Below, in pieces: positions 33,120-45,540 of a stretch of DNA of 64,000 nt (positions are counted from its first letter, which is position 1; the number at the start of each line of letters is the position of its first letter). Position numbers and translations under genes: made by a program. The stretch comes from Citrus sinensis (Eukaryota; Streptophyta; Magnoliopsida; Sapindales; Rutaceae): positions 31,885,501 to 31,949,500 of the forward strand of contig NC_068560.1 in assembly GCF_022201045.2 (NCBI RefSeq), in the 5' to 3' direction. The notes under the pieces were generated by a model. That model was given only the letters and a program-made list of their open reading frames with translations. It was not told the origin of the DNA and did no database searches.

Positions 33120-33298
33120 TTAATTATGCATTTTCCCCCAATCATTATCATATCGATAAATAAGAAGGATGTCGTTTATCAATTTGTCCAAGTTGATATA
33201 AGATGACCCATTAGGGTCGGCAGTGGAATTTTCAGCTAATAATTTCCACTCTAGCGCTTTCTCCTTCATTTGTTTCCCACTCTCTCCCTCCATCAATT
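33120..33298 (-). pseudogene. UGT85 3'-end fragment
   Basis: Minus-strand duplicate of the last 60 codons of the gene at 33641. It reads QLMEGESGKQMKEKALEW, LLAENSTADPNGSSYINLDK and LINDILLIY to the same stop. The rest of the gene is absent; homology ends at catcaatt. It continues into the duplicated 3' flank (32823-33119). It arose as a local tandem duplication of the gene's end. Confidence 0.88.
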
Positions 33299-33386
33299 GG
33301 ATTATAATTTGAAATTATTTACTCCCAATTCAAGATAAAGTAGGATTATAATTTGAAACTATTTACTCCCAATTCAAGATAAAATA
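33299..33386. repeat. 44-bp tandem repeat (2 copies)
   Basis: ggattataatttgaaa/ctatttactcccaattcaag type units occur twice in a row (33299-33342 and 33343-33386), one base apart at the central position and another near the end. They lie between the truncated UGT fragment and the downstream flank of the intact gene. Confidence 0.88.
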
Positions 33387-33640
33387 AACACATAAATTAG
33401 ATTTTGATCTCCATTCTATACTTCCATTCTAATGTAAGTAAATAACCTACTTCTACTCCACACTTTCAGTCCTAAAATTCACACTCCTCAGAATTTCCAC
33501 TTCAATCAAAAAAGTAAACGTTACCTTAAAGTATTGTATTAATTTCACAAGTACTCTACATTGTTAATGTAAACCTAACTTGTTGACGTGCAGATATTGA
33601 CATCCGTAGGCCCGCAAATTGACATCTTTGAGGTGATCAA

Positions 33641-35284
33641 TTAATTATGCATTTTTTCCCGATCATTATCATATGATGATAGTAGATAAGTAAGAAGAAC
33701 GTCGTTTATCAATTTGTCCAAGTTGACATAAGATGACCCGTTAGGGCCGGCAGCAGCCTTTTCAGCTAATAATTTCCACTCCAACGCTTTCTCCTTCATT
33801 AGTTTCCCACTATCTCCCTCCATCAATTCCCTCACACGCTTTTCTATTTCAACTCTGTCTGCACGAGGATTGACTTCAATGCCAACACCCCACTTGGTCT
33901 GGCAAAACCAACAGTTAGTCTGCTGCTCCGCGAAAAACGGCCAGCACAGCATAGCCACACCACTGCACAAGCTTTCAACCGTTGAGTTCCAACCACAGTG
34001 CGTTAGAAATCCTCCCACCGCCGGGTGCCTTAATATCTGTTCTTGCGGGCACCAGCTTGCCAACATACCTCTATCTTTGGTCTCTTCAACGAACTCTTGT
34101 GTAATAACGGCTGTTGCTTCATTGACAATATCAGGCCTTATTACCCACAAGAAAGGCCGCTTACTATTAGCAAGCCCCCAAGCGAACTCAACAAGTTGAT
34201 TTTCTGTCAGTACAGTGATACTGCCGAAGTTGACATAAACGACTGAGTTTTGCTCTTTCGAGTCGAGCCACTCCAAACACCCAGGCTGTTCTTTCCATAA
34301 ATTCGACCCTATGAGACTCAGAGCGCTGTCGTGAGCTGAAACCTCATTGTTGAGGACTAGCTGATTAAGAGGACCGATAGTGAAGATATTAGGATAAATC
34401 GAAGAAAGTTCTTCCAAAACCTCAGGCTCTAAATCATCAAATGTATTGAAAATGAGTGCAGAGGCATTATGAGCATTCTCAATTTCTGTTATGACAAAGT
34501 TGACCATGAAATCATCTCGATCGGTACTTCTGATAAAACTTGGCAAGTACTTCAACTGTATCCCTTCCATGCCCGGTATCCAATCAATAACAGAGTCCAT
34601 GTACCCATTCGTCAAATAACTGAGATCTACGTGCAAATAATATAAAGAACGGTGACATTAATCACTACCAATATATCTTTTGGGGGAAAAAAAACTACGA
34701 GAATATATAAATAAAGTAACGGGTGCAAAGACATTAATATATCTCATAAGATTACCTTTGAGAGGGAATATGCACTTTTCAACTAAATGGCGATAGTGCA
34801 CGTAACCCGTGAAGCCACAAGCGCTTGCCGTGAAAAAAAGAACGTTGGGGATGTTTAGTTGCTTGGAAGCTTTGAGAGTGAAGCCCATGGCCCAGTCGGA
34901 AACTATGCAAGTGACGGGAGGATTAACGTTTGACAAAGCAGAGTTGTTGAGTCTAGTTAGAAGCTCTTGAAATGGAGCAGAGCAGGTTCTCCTGGTGGAA
35001 TCGCAGAGAGATGGGATATCTTGCGTGGCGTCGGCATCGGACGGCGGGAGGCCGTCGGGGATTGTCTCAAAGCGGAAGGTGGGGACGGCGTTGAGAGAGT
35101 CGGGGCCTTGGGATTTTAGCAGGCGTCGCTGGTTGAACTCTGTGTTCACAAAAGTGATGTGAAAGCCTTTGTGGTGTAGTAATTTAGCCAGTTGAAACAT
35201 GGGATTTATGTGGCCTTGAGCTGGATGCGGAACACAAACTGCATGAGGACGACGAGGGTGTTGTGTATCGATTAAAGAAGCCAT
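33641..35284 (-). CDS. UGT85-type UDP-glycosyltransferase, copy 3 (two exons)
   Basis: Third cluster member, more divergent and on the opposite strand. Exon 1 is 35284-34756 and exon 2 is 34626-33641, phase 1, GT/AG, giving 504 residues. The ATG opening MASLIDTQH fits the family; the six codons before it lack an ATG start. The likely catalytic His is residue 25 (PAQGHINP); the partner Asp is in IVSDW, where copies 1 and 2 have SDG. The PSPG box runs 368-411 (WCPQEQILRHP to FAEQQ), with THCGWNS and a CSGVAMLCW stretch that differs from [10 protein letters not shown] of the other copies. The C-terminus is about 15 residues longer (ending EKMHN). It probably has a different acceptor from the tandem pair; the acceptor is not known. 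Confidence 0.92.
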
Positions 35285-35360
35285 CTCAGCTCTCTGTTTC
35301 AATCCTTCTTTCTTTCTTTCTAAGACAAGCGTGATTATTTCTAGGTCAAAAAACCTGAAG

Positions 35361-35367
35361 ATTTATA
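35361..35367 (-). promoter_or_regulatory. TATA box of UGT copy 3
   Basis: On the minus strand the word is tataaat, about 77 bases upstream of the ATG at 35284. The spacing matches the other two UGT genes. Confidence 0.6.
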
Positions 35368-35487
35368 GATAGATCTGTGCTAACTAAGCTGAGTGGAGTT
35401 TTACTTCGATTTTTTAATAATATTGTTGATGATGTAGATGATATTGGTTAGGAAATAATATGCATCACAAAAAATTAAAAGTATTTG

Positions 35488-37050
35488 GATTCAGAAGGAA
35501 ACATAACCATACCAAGATTTATAAAAATTAGAATAAATAAATAAATAGATAAATAAGTGCTTGTGCTACATTGACTACAAATGGCGTAAAATGAGAATTT
35601 GAGCGTGACAAATCAGGACAATATACTGACGTTAAATAGGAATGACCAAATCTGCAGTTGTTCTCGGCGATGAAATTAATGATGCCTAGACATGAAGAAT
35701 TTGGATTCGCACAGGAAACATATCCATCCATCCTAACGAATGCTAAAGACAAGAAATTTTGGACGCGCCAAAGGTCATCAGAGCCCACCGATGCTTTACC
35801 ATTTTTGTTTCGGTTTTTTTTAGAAAAGTTCGGTTCTTTGGGCTAATAATTTCAATAGAAAAACCAAATTGTGTGAAGGATAATTTCATTTAAAACTCAC
35901 GGTTTCTCTGTATTAAAGGAACGAGTTAATGTCTAGTTTTTTATATTAATTAGTTCTTTTAATTGGTAATATATCTTTTCAAATCATGTAAAAAAATTTG
36001 GGATTCAATTGTGAATTAGGTAAGGCCCTGTTTAGTATTGAGATGTTATAATTAGATTTATAATTACAATATCTCTCGTTAATACTCCTATTAAATAAAT
36101 TTATTTTCTATTATATAAATTATTCTTTTATTATTTTTTAATTATCCTTTTTTTATAGGCATGTATTCAACTACTATTATTTATTATTATTATTATCATT
36201 ATTGTTGTCGTTGGTGTTGTTGTTATTGTTGTTGTGAATGAAAATTTTAAACATAATAGAATTTTAGGTTTTATAATAGGTCCATCTCTTTATATTCATA
36301 TTTACTAGTTTTATAATAGATTTTGATTTTTATTTAATACATTCATTTTAATTCAAATGATCAAACAATTCTTTATTGTCTTAGATAATTAACAAGAAAA
36401 ACTATGAATATAATATACTAAAAATAACATTATAAGTATCATATATTAATGTAAAAAAATGTGTGTTAGTTATATTTTATTTTTCATGCTTTGTTAAGGT
36501 AAAGATTATCATTTCTTTTACTAATGAAATACTTTTTTTTGTGACTTGTCATGTGTTTAACCAATAAAATATAATATTATTAATATTTATGGCTTATATA
36601 TGTCAAAATATTATATTTCAAATATTGTATTTTTGAAAAACATACAACTTAACACTTATATTTAGACATTGAAAAAAGATTAACAAACCTGTTATTTAGA
36701 TATACATATTCAAACCTATTCAAACTTTAGCCAAATTTAGACCCATTTAAATTTTAAGCCAATAAAAAAAAATACAAACGCTACCTAAGTTTGGTCAAAT
36801 TTAAGTTTCATAAGTCTATTTTCATTTTATTTTCCAATATCACTTTGTTGACCATTAAAGTTAAATCTAACATATATTCTTAGTTATTTGTAGTTTATGA
36901 GTCATAAAAGATTATTTTATTGTCGCTTAATAATATTGACGCGGGAAAGTAATTAATATTGATTGAAGTTGTAATATTGAAGGTGTAGGAAAGTATGATG
37001 ATGTTCTCTAATTGTAATCACATATTGTGATATGTAATAAGTAATTATAG
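35488..37050. repeat. UGT upstream block, duplicate of 557-1960
   Basis: Parallel copy of the left part of the window, running from gtatttggattcagaaggaa to atatgtaataagtaattata. It contains no gene. It includes a mixed ATT/GTT-type tract at about 36175-36235 that the other copy lacks. Confidence 0.75.
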
Positions 37051-37598
37051 CAAACAAATCCAAAATACACCAATAAAATTTTTCTTATATACAATAATTA
37101 TATCTATTTATCGTGAAAAGAGTATTAGATTAATATTTTATACTATTGAATTGCTTCATAAGAGAGAATTGTCTTATCATAACTAACAGGAGCGATTAAT
37201 CAATTTTCTTGTATGTCTAAGTTCTTTATTTATCTATTTATTATTTCTTCTCCATTTTTCTTTGCAACGAAAAGAAATGCGTGTGATCAGCTTATATTGA
37301 TTTCAAGGTTCAACAACATAAACTTTTCACATTTCAAGTTTTGACAATAAGGTGTGTGACACATATATGCAGATTTTTTTATTAATTAATTAAAAATATA
37401 CAAATGTACAATTACCTTAATGTTACATGTAACTTTTAAATTTATTTATTTATCTATTATACTAAATGAATGGTAAAAATTATAACACTTAAATCTAAGG
37501 GGGGTTCACAACAACGCATTATCAATGTATAAACTCATATAATATCATAGAAAAATCCCGTGAAATGTAAAAGTTTATGAAGTTCAACAGTATGAGAT
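37051..37598. other. Intergenic, no gene seen
   Basis: AT-rich spacer that ends at the hAT target site tatgagat (37591-37598). Confidence 0.55.
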
Positions 37599-38913
37599 TA
37601 GGGATGGCAATGGGGAGGGGAGGGGAGGGGACCAATCTCCCCATACCCATCCCCGATATTTTGCATATGTCTCCGTCCCCTCCCCGTCCCCGTCAGAATT
37701 GCTTGAGAGAATCCCCATCCCCTCCCTGAATAATAATAGGGGATCCCCGAGGGTCCCCGAATAACTAATAGTCTAATACATTTTTTTATTTTTTATTTTA
37801 AATTAATCATATTAAAATAAAAAATTCAGATAAAAATAAAGTTCAAAATATATCTTACATTAATATTGATCCATTACAAAGTCACATTCAAAATATAAAT
37901 TATTAAAATAATTATCTTTATCAATGACTTAATCTTCATAATCCTACAATAAAAAGAAAAAAATTATTTTTATATCGGCAATAAAATAAATGAAATAAAT
38001 GTAGATACTTAATTAATATTTTTAATAAAACTATTTACCTCCTGCTCGTCCTGCTCCTCCTGTTCTTCCTCGAGAAATGTAGCAAATTGAGAGATAACCT
38101 CAAATTTCAAACCTAAAACAATGAAAATGATATAAGTAACGTAACTTCTAAGTGCAAATATTAATAAATGTATAATACAATTACAATGTAAAATAAACTC
38201 ATACTGCTATTGTAAGCTCGTAACCAACTTTGACAGTACATTAAGGCTTCCAATGTGCTTGGATGAAGTTTGTTACGGTATGGGCTCACAACTCTACCAC
38301 TGGTGCTAAAAGCTGATTCAGAAGCAACTGTTGTAATTGGAATTGCCAAAATATCTCTAGCAATTCGAGCTAATGTAGGATACCTATTAGCATTTGTCTT
38401 CCACCAACTCAAAATATTAAAATCTTCTATCTGGGGTATAACTTTCTCATCCAAATATGAATCTAATTCATCTGCAACAACTGCACAATCTCCATTGTTT
38501 ACATAATCATCAAAACCTGTCATCCATTTGGTTGCTTTCTTATAAGAATCCCTTGTAGATCTAGTAGAAGAACTACTACCAGTATAATCAAAGCAATAAA
38601 CAATTGGTGAAAACTTCAATTAATACTTTTCAACTAATTCCCGGCAAAGGGTGACCACTTTCCCAACATACAACTATTTTGATATTTATTATTTTTAACA
38701 ATATTTATAATTTTGTTATTTATTTATTAGTAATTTTAAAAATAAAAATAAAATTAAAAATTAAAATGGAGAAATTGGTAGGGGATGGGGATTCCACCTC
38801 ATCCCCATCCCCTCCCCGAATAAAAAATTGGGTATAAAATTATCCCTATACCCTCCCCGAATGAGAAAAATCCCTGAGGGTACTCGTCCCTGTGGGGATT
38901 TTTGCCATCCCTA
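37599..38913 (-). mobile_element. hAT element, perfect TIR and TSD, degenerate
   Basis: Both ends read tagggatggcaa (right end reversed), a 12-bp perfect TIR. The target duplication tatgagat is exact over 8 bases (37591-37598 and 38914-38921). The subterminal zones are rich in ggggaggggagg and ccccatcccc. At 1315 bp the element is too short for a full transposase and carries only its C-terminal end. Insertion looks recent, given the intact ends. Confidence 0.95.
38042..38619 (-). pseudogene. hAT transposase C-terminal remnant (BED/RICESLEEPER-like)
   Basis: The minus-strand frame from 38619 reads VADELDSYLDEKVIPQ, ILSWWKTNANRYPTLARIAR and AIPITTVASESAFSTSGRVV, followed by NKLHPSTLEALMYCQSWL. 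This is the hAT dimerisation domain with its conserved tryptophans, ASESAFS and SWL. After a short intron-like gap, FEVISQFATFLEEEQEEQDE follows at about 38110-38042 as a likely last exon. The BED finger and catalytic N-terminal parts are gone. Confidence 0.85.
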
Positions 38914-38921
38914 TATGAGAT

Positions 38922-39335
38922 TGTGTGAATATGAAACAGTAATGATAAATGAACTAACAATGAGTGAGTTTTGATAATCCTTTTTTTATTTAAAAAAAGG
39001 TTAAATCATAGAATATAAATCCATAAATTCAAAAAAGACAATTTTTTTATCATACTTAATCATTTTTCATTATAAAATTATACATTCATATAGCAAATTT
39101 GAACCAAATGGTAGCTCTTTCACAGTATAAAGAGCATATGCTTGAAGCAACATGTTAGGTAGCTCTTGATCTACCAGCAAATCAACAAACAAAAATCAAG
39201 CAACAGCGCAAATGTTCTGATTTATTCCTCCTTATTCCTTGCGATATATACTTGTCTTCCCATAAGAAATCGAATACCCTTAGTGATTCGTAGGAAGACA
39301 AATTGCTCATTCCTAGCAGGTACAAAAAAGCAATG
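38922..39335. other. WIP gene 3' flank, no gene seen
   Basis: AT-rich DNA downstream of the zinc-finger gene. The two opposite frames that overlap 39166-39544 are shadows of that gene's last exon and its 3' flank. Confidence 0.55.
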
Positions 39336-40232
39336 TTACACAAGCAGGGAAGAGGAAGCATCGTCAAGTACCTCAACGCCGTCAAAAGGACGAGAAAACG
39401 GACCGTGGCCGGAGCCAAATGCTTTAATGTGGTCTTTGAGTGATCTCTTGTGTTTAAAATCAGACCCACAAACACAAAGCCAACGCTTGCCGCAATTCTT
39501 TTCGTGAGTTCGCCAGTCCCCTTTAACAGCCAAGAATTTTCCACACTTGCGACACATGAAAGGTTTCAGTCCATGCTTCCTCTTATAATGTGTTTGTAAT
39601 GTGCGAAAATCTTTGAGCGGCTTTGCCTTTGGATGGTTTATGCTGTTCTTGCACCCTTCTGCGCAGCAATAGCATGGAATCCCCAGTATTGCACGCGGCT
39701 GCGTTCCCTTGAGAGATTCAGGTCCTTTACGATACTGTGATCCATGACCCCACATGTGCATCTGCCAAAGAATAAACAATTTATGATAATAATGGCTAAC
39801 AAAAGACTATTGCATAAATCCTAATTATTAACAGAGTGATTGCATGCGTGCATGCACCTGAAGATTGTTATAGCGGTTGAAGGTTTTGAAGCAGACATGG
39901 CATGAAAAGTGGGTGAAGCCAATGAGTATTTGTTCAGGAGTTGGTATCCAATATTGTTTAGCTGCTGCTACATTTGCATTTCCCTTTGCACTTGGATTAG
40001 TGGAACTATGGGAATAATTAGGAAGACCAATGTGTAAGGCCACGGCGACATCATCTTTTTCTTCATTGCGTGCTTTACGGTTTTGATTCAGTGATGGTTG
40101 AGGTTCAGTTGATCCGCCATTGGAATTATATGTTACACTAGGAAAGAGATTAAGTGGTTCTATTTGTATGTGATTTGTTGAAGAAATGGCAAAGACATTA
40201 CTGGAGTGACATGAGAGGTTTTGAGTCTCCAT
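39336..40232 (-). CDS. WIP-domain C2H2 zinc-finger transcription factor (two exons)
   Basis: A nuclear DNA-binding protein of the plant WIP family (TT1, NTT/WIP2 and relatives), known to control tissue patterning and, for TT1, seed-coat pigmentation. Exons 40232-39858 and 39761-39336 give 266 residues, joined in frame between RYNNLQ and MHMWGH. The variable N-terminus has HIGLP and is followed by the family signature [20 protein letters not shown]. Four zinc fingers follow: CHVCFKTF...HMWGH, CCAEGCK...[16 protein letters not shown]...H and [13 protein letters not shown]...H. I chose the ATG opening METQNL for its guanine at +4; an in-frame ATG five codons upstream (40247) is possible. The short N-terminus does not allow me to choose the exact orthologue. 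No hint of a link to the UGT genes. Confidence 0.93.
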
Positions 40233-41811
40233 GACATATAATAACATGAGATCGTTTTGTAAATTAAGAGGATTACATTATATGTTGATCATTGATCACA
40301 AGAAGGAATTAATTAAAATTAATTAAACATGAGAGAAATGAGAGAGTCGATGTATGTAGGTTCGCTCGAGAATAATGTGGTTGAATGAAAACAACCTTTG
40401 ACAATTGAGTCATAAATCTCTCCTGTTTGTTCTGTTTATCAAATTTGGGAATGGAAAGGAAATAACTTAAATTCTGTGGGCCGTGGCTCCTAACTTGGGC
40501 AAAAATTGTCTTACAGATGGTTGAAAATTTATGGCAATATATTATATAGGCCGGTTAACTCTCTCATCTGTCACTACAACGTTGACATTAGATTCACAGA
40601 GAAAATGAGAGATTGCGTTTGCTGGGGTAATATAATTAATTGCTAGCGGAGGATGTGATCATGACCTTTCGTATATATCAAGTATTCATTCGGTTCAGCT
40701 TACGTACGCCTTGAACAATATTTGATTTATGTATCGTCCTATACTAATAACTAACAATTCTTATAAAAATAATAATAACCTCTCTTTCATCGATTTATAT
40801 TAGTCTTTAATATGATTTTCTTGTGTGAAAAAAGCATTTCTTAGGTGAGAAGTGTTTCAAAGGAATTGGCCCACGAGCATACCAGAACTAGCCGTGTATG
40901 CATTTTGTGTCCCTCAGTCATCTTATTTCGAGTAATAATTAATAGCGGTGAGGATTGATGTTTGCAGTTGCAGGATGAGATTGATCATACTCACCCAAAC
41001 TTAAAAGCATAAAAAGTATATATATTAAGAGATAAAAACATTGGGGTTTCTTGACTTATCAAGTTTGTTTATCTGTATGAAATAGACCCCTCATCCCTGA
41101 CCCAGAAACCCCCGTTGAAATGATTATGTTGCCGTTATAAAGGGTATTTAGTCATTTCAATAGGATTAGGGACCGCATTGGTATAAATGTACAAAGCACA
41201 AACAAAGCCCATGCATGAGTATTTATCAAAGATTGGGTTACTCATGTTATTACTACACTGATAAAAAATATTCATGACCTACACTACAACTTAAATGCAG
41301 TCATTGCAGTGCTGCGTAGCAGCAGTAGGCGTAATAAGGCTATACAACAAAATGTACCAGCAGGTAAGAGATTACTTGCAGCATAAGTAAATTTTCAAAA
41401 TTTCTTATTGAGGGGAATGTAGTCCCCCGTTTTGTCCAACAGTTCATACAAATTCTCGAAAAAGATGTCAAATTATTAAATTTGGAGAAAATATGAAGAA
41501 CCTGAAATGAAATTGAAAATTAATAATAGAATAATGTACCGTGAGAATTTTCATAAAAAAGAAATTCTGCATAAGATTGATGATTAGTCCATGTTGTTTT
41601 TTCTGCCGTAGCTGTGGAGAACACTAGTGATTTGTTGATTCTCTGATCACTTAACGCCACAGCTTTGAACCAAAAGAATATATTAATGTTTGTGTATGGG
41701 AATGATAGTGAGTGAATGTGATAAGAAGGCATAAATAAATCAAGATTATACAATTGAAACTCTGTGGCCAGATCAAGTATATGTTGATGATGATCAAGTT
41801 GTACTTCCCCC
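40233..41811. other. Intergenic, no gene seen
   Basis: 5' flank of the WIP gene and 3' flank of the RRM gene. No frame with protein-like content. The stretch at 41520-41760 holds an open minus frame that is only the RRM gene's 3' flank. Confidence 0.55.
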
Positions 41812-44809
41812 TTAGGTATTTGGACTCTCTGAAGTAACTTCTCGGGCTGCTTCTGTTTCTGCAGAGGTTTGCTGAGGCGTTTGTGAATCTGATACGAGCA
41901 ATCACAGAGAAATTAGTTTGATTAGCTTATACATTAACTTTTAAAAAATGTCTAAACAATATTGTAACAAGATTATTATTTCAGTAATCCCTTCAAAAAT
42001 CATAGTGCTGCACGGCCTTAAGGACATCTCAAGTACTACGCACAACCATAAATTGGATATATAGAAGAGGTGCATTTTTTGAGTTTGATCATTCGTCTCA
42101 GTCTAAAAACAAAAACAACAGTTCATTATTTGAATAATTTTTAGAAGGCAATCTCTATCTTACATGCATGTAAGATACACTCCCCTCACATGAATAGTGT
42201 ATGTGTGGGACCCACACACTATTCATGTGAGGGGAGTGTATCTTACACCCTTACTAGAAAGTAGTAAGCTATATATGCAGACAAAGAAAGAGCTATCAAG
42301 TGGGTGATGATATAAATCTCCAAGTCTATCAAGTCAAAATAAAAATAAAACTATACTATATAATGTTGTAGCAATAGCCTTTCCATTCTTCCAATGTGAA
42401 TATCAATATTAATTTTATTTTTCACCTAAAGCACTATTGGCAATGGCAGCGCATAACATGCAATGTGGGCCTTTGCATTATGACTGCGTATTCAGAGCGA
42501 AGCATCATCTTGACACTGGAACCACATGCAGTTCACTATTAATTTACACTTCATATGCTCCTCTGTCATGACATCCCACTGTCCCAGCACTCGAGTCATG
42601 GCAATTACCAGACAGCTCACTCACATGGCCGTGTGGCCCCCACGTCTCTCTCTTGATACCCACACCAACACTAACCCCTACTATATAACATTGACAATAA
42701 AATCCTATCATATGTTACACTCACATGCACATATGTTATTGGACATCGATACGGTTTTATGCATACATTTACCGTTGTGATACATTTAGTATTCTATCGT
42801 TATATGGTGTAAAGAGAGAGTGAAATTACCAGAAGAAAAGGGAAAGGGTTGCCTTGGAAGTTGAAGAGTTGGGGGAGGAGGAAAGATTCCTTCCGCCTGT
42901 GTGGGATAGTAAAGATATGAAGGTCCTGCTGGTGATGGTGGCATGCGTTGTGCTTGCGGAGCAGAATATGCTCCCCTTGGTGATTGCAATGAGTACCCAT
43001 AGTAATATGGTGAGCCCATTGGCGTTGATGTTGTACCGTACATCTGATGATAGTATTGTGGCTGTTGAACTTGTGGGTTATACACAGCCTGCACATGTGC
43101 AACAATCAATGTAACAATTAATGACAATAATTATCTCTCAACTAAAAGATAATCATGTGATTAATTTTATCAAAATTTGAGAGGATGAGGCACTGACTTG
43201 GTGGTAACCATAATCAGGAGTGTATGTTGGGTACCTGAAAAGGTAAAAAAAATCAATGAATTGAAAATTGGACCATAATATCTGCTAAAGAGATAAGATA
43301 AAATTAGCACCATTTTCGAGGTAAGCAAAGGTAGCACGATGAAATTATTGTAACGCTTTCAATGGGTCCGGCCATGATAGCAACTGCTACCAACGATAAT
43401 CTTGGTTACGTTAGGTTCTAAAATTAACTCTGAGGAAGACGTACGTATAAATAATAACAATAAAAATATACACTAGCTAGGACCGAGAAGGACAATATTG
43501 TCATAATCCATTACTCATTTTCTATAGTTATTGCCGGCAACTCCCCTTCATTAGGCTGTTTATGAATGTTATTGCATGATGTTGAATGTTGACCAATGTC
43601 ACTATCCTTTTCAATTCAACAAAACAAAATCATGTGCAAGCTTAGAAGTTTTAAAACTAATAATTATAATGCATAATACACTTTGCTATTGAATAAGAGA
43701 CGCATAATTTGGCTACTACTAAAATGCACGTAATAAGAGCTTACATAAATAGTTCATAAGATTTTTTTTTCCCAAATATTCATTAGTTTCTAAAAATAGA
43801 ATGAAAGCTTTGTACTGTATATATGACAGATATATTGGAATAATTTAGGACAGAATTTGCCACTCTGTCCATTCCATTTTTCTTTTGTTTCTAACATTTT
43901 TGTGGCAACCGATTAATTACCAAGTCAACTCTATATATATATATATATATTTAATTATCAAGCATGGACCATTTTTCTATTAGTAAATATTATTACCATA
44001 TATAGGTGCAGTGACAAAGAAAAGCAAAACTCACCCAAAAGGTTGATAAATGACTGATGGTGGCGGAGGTGGTGGCGGTGGCAATGATGCTGCAACTCCA
44101 CCGTATGATGGCGCACCTCCCTGTTGTTGATGATAAGGAATATTGCCACCTTGATTTCTTCCTGTATCAATGTATCACCATCACCACCAACAAACATATA
44201 TATCCAAAGAATTAATTAACTGATTACCATCATATACATATCATCAATAATTTAATTTCCAATCTTCAATCTAAAATCAAATGTAATTCAGGTATTATCT
44301 CTTAAATTAATACAAATTATATCTGCACCTCGTGGGGGCGAAGGTCGTGGCCGTCCTAGAGAAGCAATGTTACAATTTGCTCGTCGTCCATCGATAACTG
44401 GATTTGGATTATCACAAGCCCTTCTCGCCGATTCCGGATCACGAAAAGTCACCTATAAATTTATTTATTTATTTAAAAAAAAGACAAATAAACAACAAAA
44501 AAGAGTTATATATTTATATCGACATTACAATAAATTAACTGGAGAGTGATCGGAAATTAGTATTGAAACACACGCAAGGAAATTAAAACCAGTTATTAAT
44601 TGTAGAACATTATGATATTGACTTACGAAGCCGTATCCTTTAGATTTTCCAGTGTTCTTATCGGAGATGATAACAGCTTCAAGAATGTCACCAAATTGCT
44701 CGAAATATCTCCGCATTTCTTCAGTAGGTGTCTCCCATGCTAATCCCCCAACAAAAACTTTTGTGAACGTTGTGTCTCCAAATTGTGATCGGTAATGTGG
44801 ATAAGCCAT
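41812..44809 (-). CDS. RRM RNA-binding protein, ARP1/RBM24-38-like (six exons)
   Basis: Predicted RNA-binding protein of the plant group with one N-terminal RRM (ARP1-like). Exons are 44809-44627, 44452-44329, 44161-44035, 43234-43198, 43088-42830 and 41888-41812, all with GT/AG borders and consistent phases, giving 268 residues. The RRM covers about residues 16-90: RNP2 is VFVGGL (18-23), and RNP1 KGYGFVTF is split by intron 1. The second half is low in charge and rich in Tyr, Gln and Pro, including PPPPPPPPS and tyrosine-rich stretches such as [10 protein letters not shown], as is typical of the group. The C-terminus ends SESPNT. The 5' leader (to about 45300) has a GA run. A 32-bp perfect hairpin lies in the last intron. 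The exact orthologue is uncertain. Confidence 0.92.
42169..42247. repeat. 32-bp perfect hairpin in the last RRM-gene intron
   Basis: Arms 42169-42200 and 42216-42247 are exact reverse complements, containing atacactcccctcacatgaa on the left, with a 15-base loop. It shares the ctcacatgaa word with the hairpin at 22691-22765, so it is probably a MITE of the same family. Confidence 0.85.
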
Positions 44810-45540
44810 GGCCTCTAATTAACCAAAATTAACAAAAAGAATAGCTTCCGTCGCCCTTTGCGCGCTTTGCTCTTCTCTCAATATATATAATGATTCAGTT
44901 CGATTACGTTAAAGTTGAAGAGAAGGTGCAGTCACTAAGCTTCCATCTCATGATCTTCTTTGCATAATGTTGCTTGTGCCTCCTCTCAAATATCTCCATA
45001 TGCCCCCCCACTCCCCCTCATTACCACCACAAGTCTGGAATCATTGAAGAGAAGGACGACAGAGATAATGGAGGTAGTTTATGTTGTTATTATTTTGGTG
45101 GGTTGTCTCAGAACAAATGGGTGGTTAAGTAAGTAAATGAGAAAAGAGAGGAAGATTAAACCAAATTAAATTATAAAAAGAAATAAAAATAAAATAAAAT
45201 TACAAGATCGAGAAGAAAGAGATGTGGCTTTGAGAAAGAGAAAGAGAGAGAGAGGGAGAGACCCGACAGCTGCAAACGCTAATTTGCTGTCTACAGTAGA
45301 GGAGAGATGGCTGGGCTGGCTTTGTAATACCGAATGACATTGACAGCTGCGCTAGTAGTGTTACTAGCTACTACACACTCATTGAGTCTCTCTGTTGTGC
45401 CTCGCCTTCCCTGTTATGCATTAATATACCCTCCCACCTTCCAATCAATATTTTTTTTGCATGTTTTCTTTTCAGCTTTCCCTCACTTCTTTGTTAAACT
45501 AATAACACAATTAGCTGTTGTTATTAGGTGATGTAATTAA
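44810..45540. promoter_or_regulatory. RRM-gene 5' flank
   Basis: 5' leader and promoter of the minus-strand RRM gene. It has a GA run at about 45236-45260 and a ccccccc run near 45003. No TATA box is placed confidently. Confidence 0.4.
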
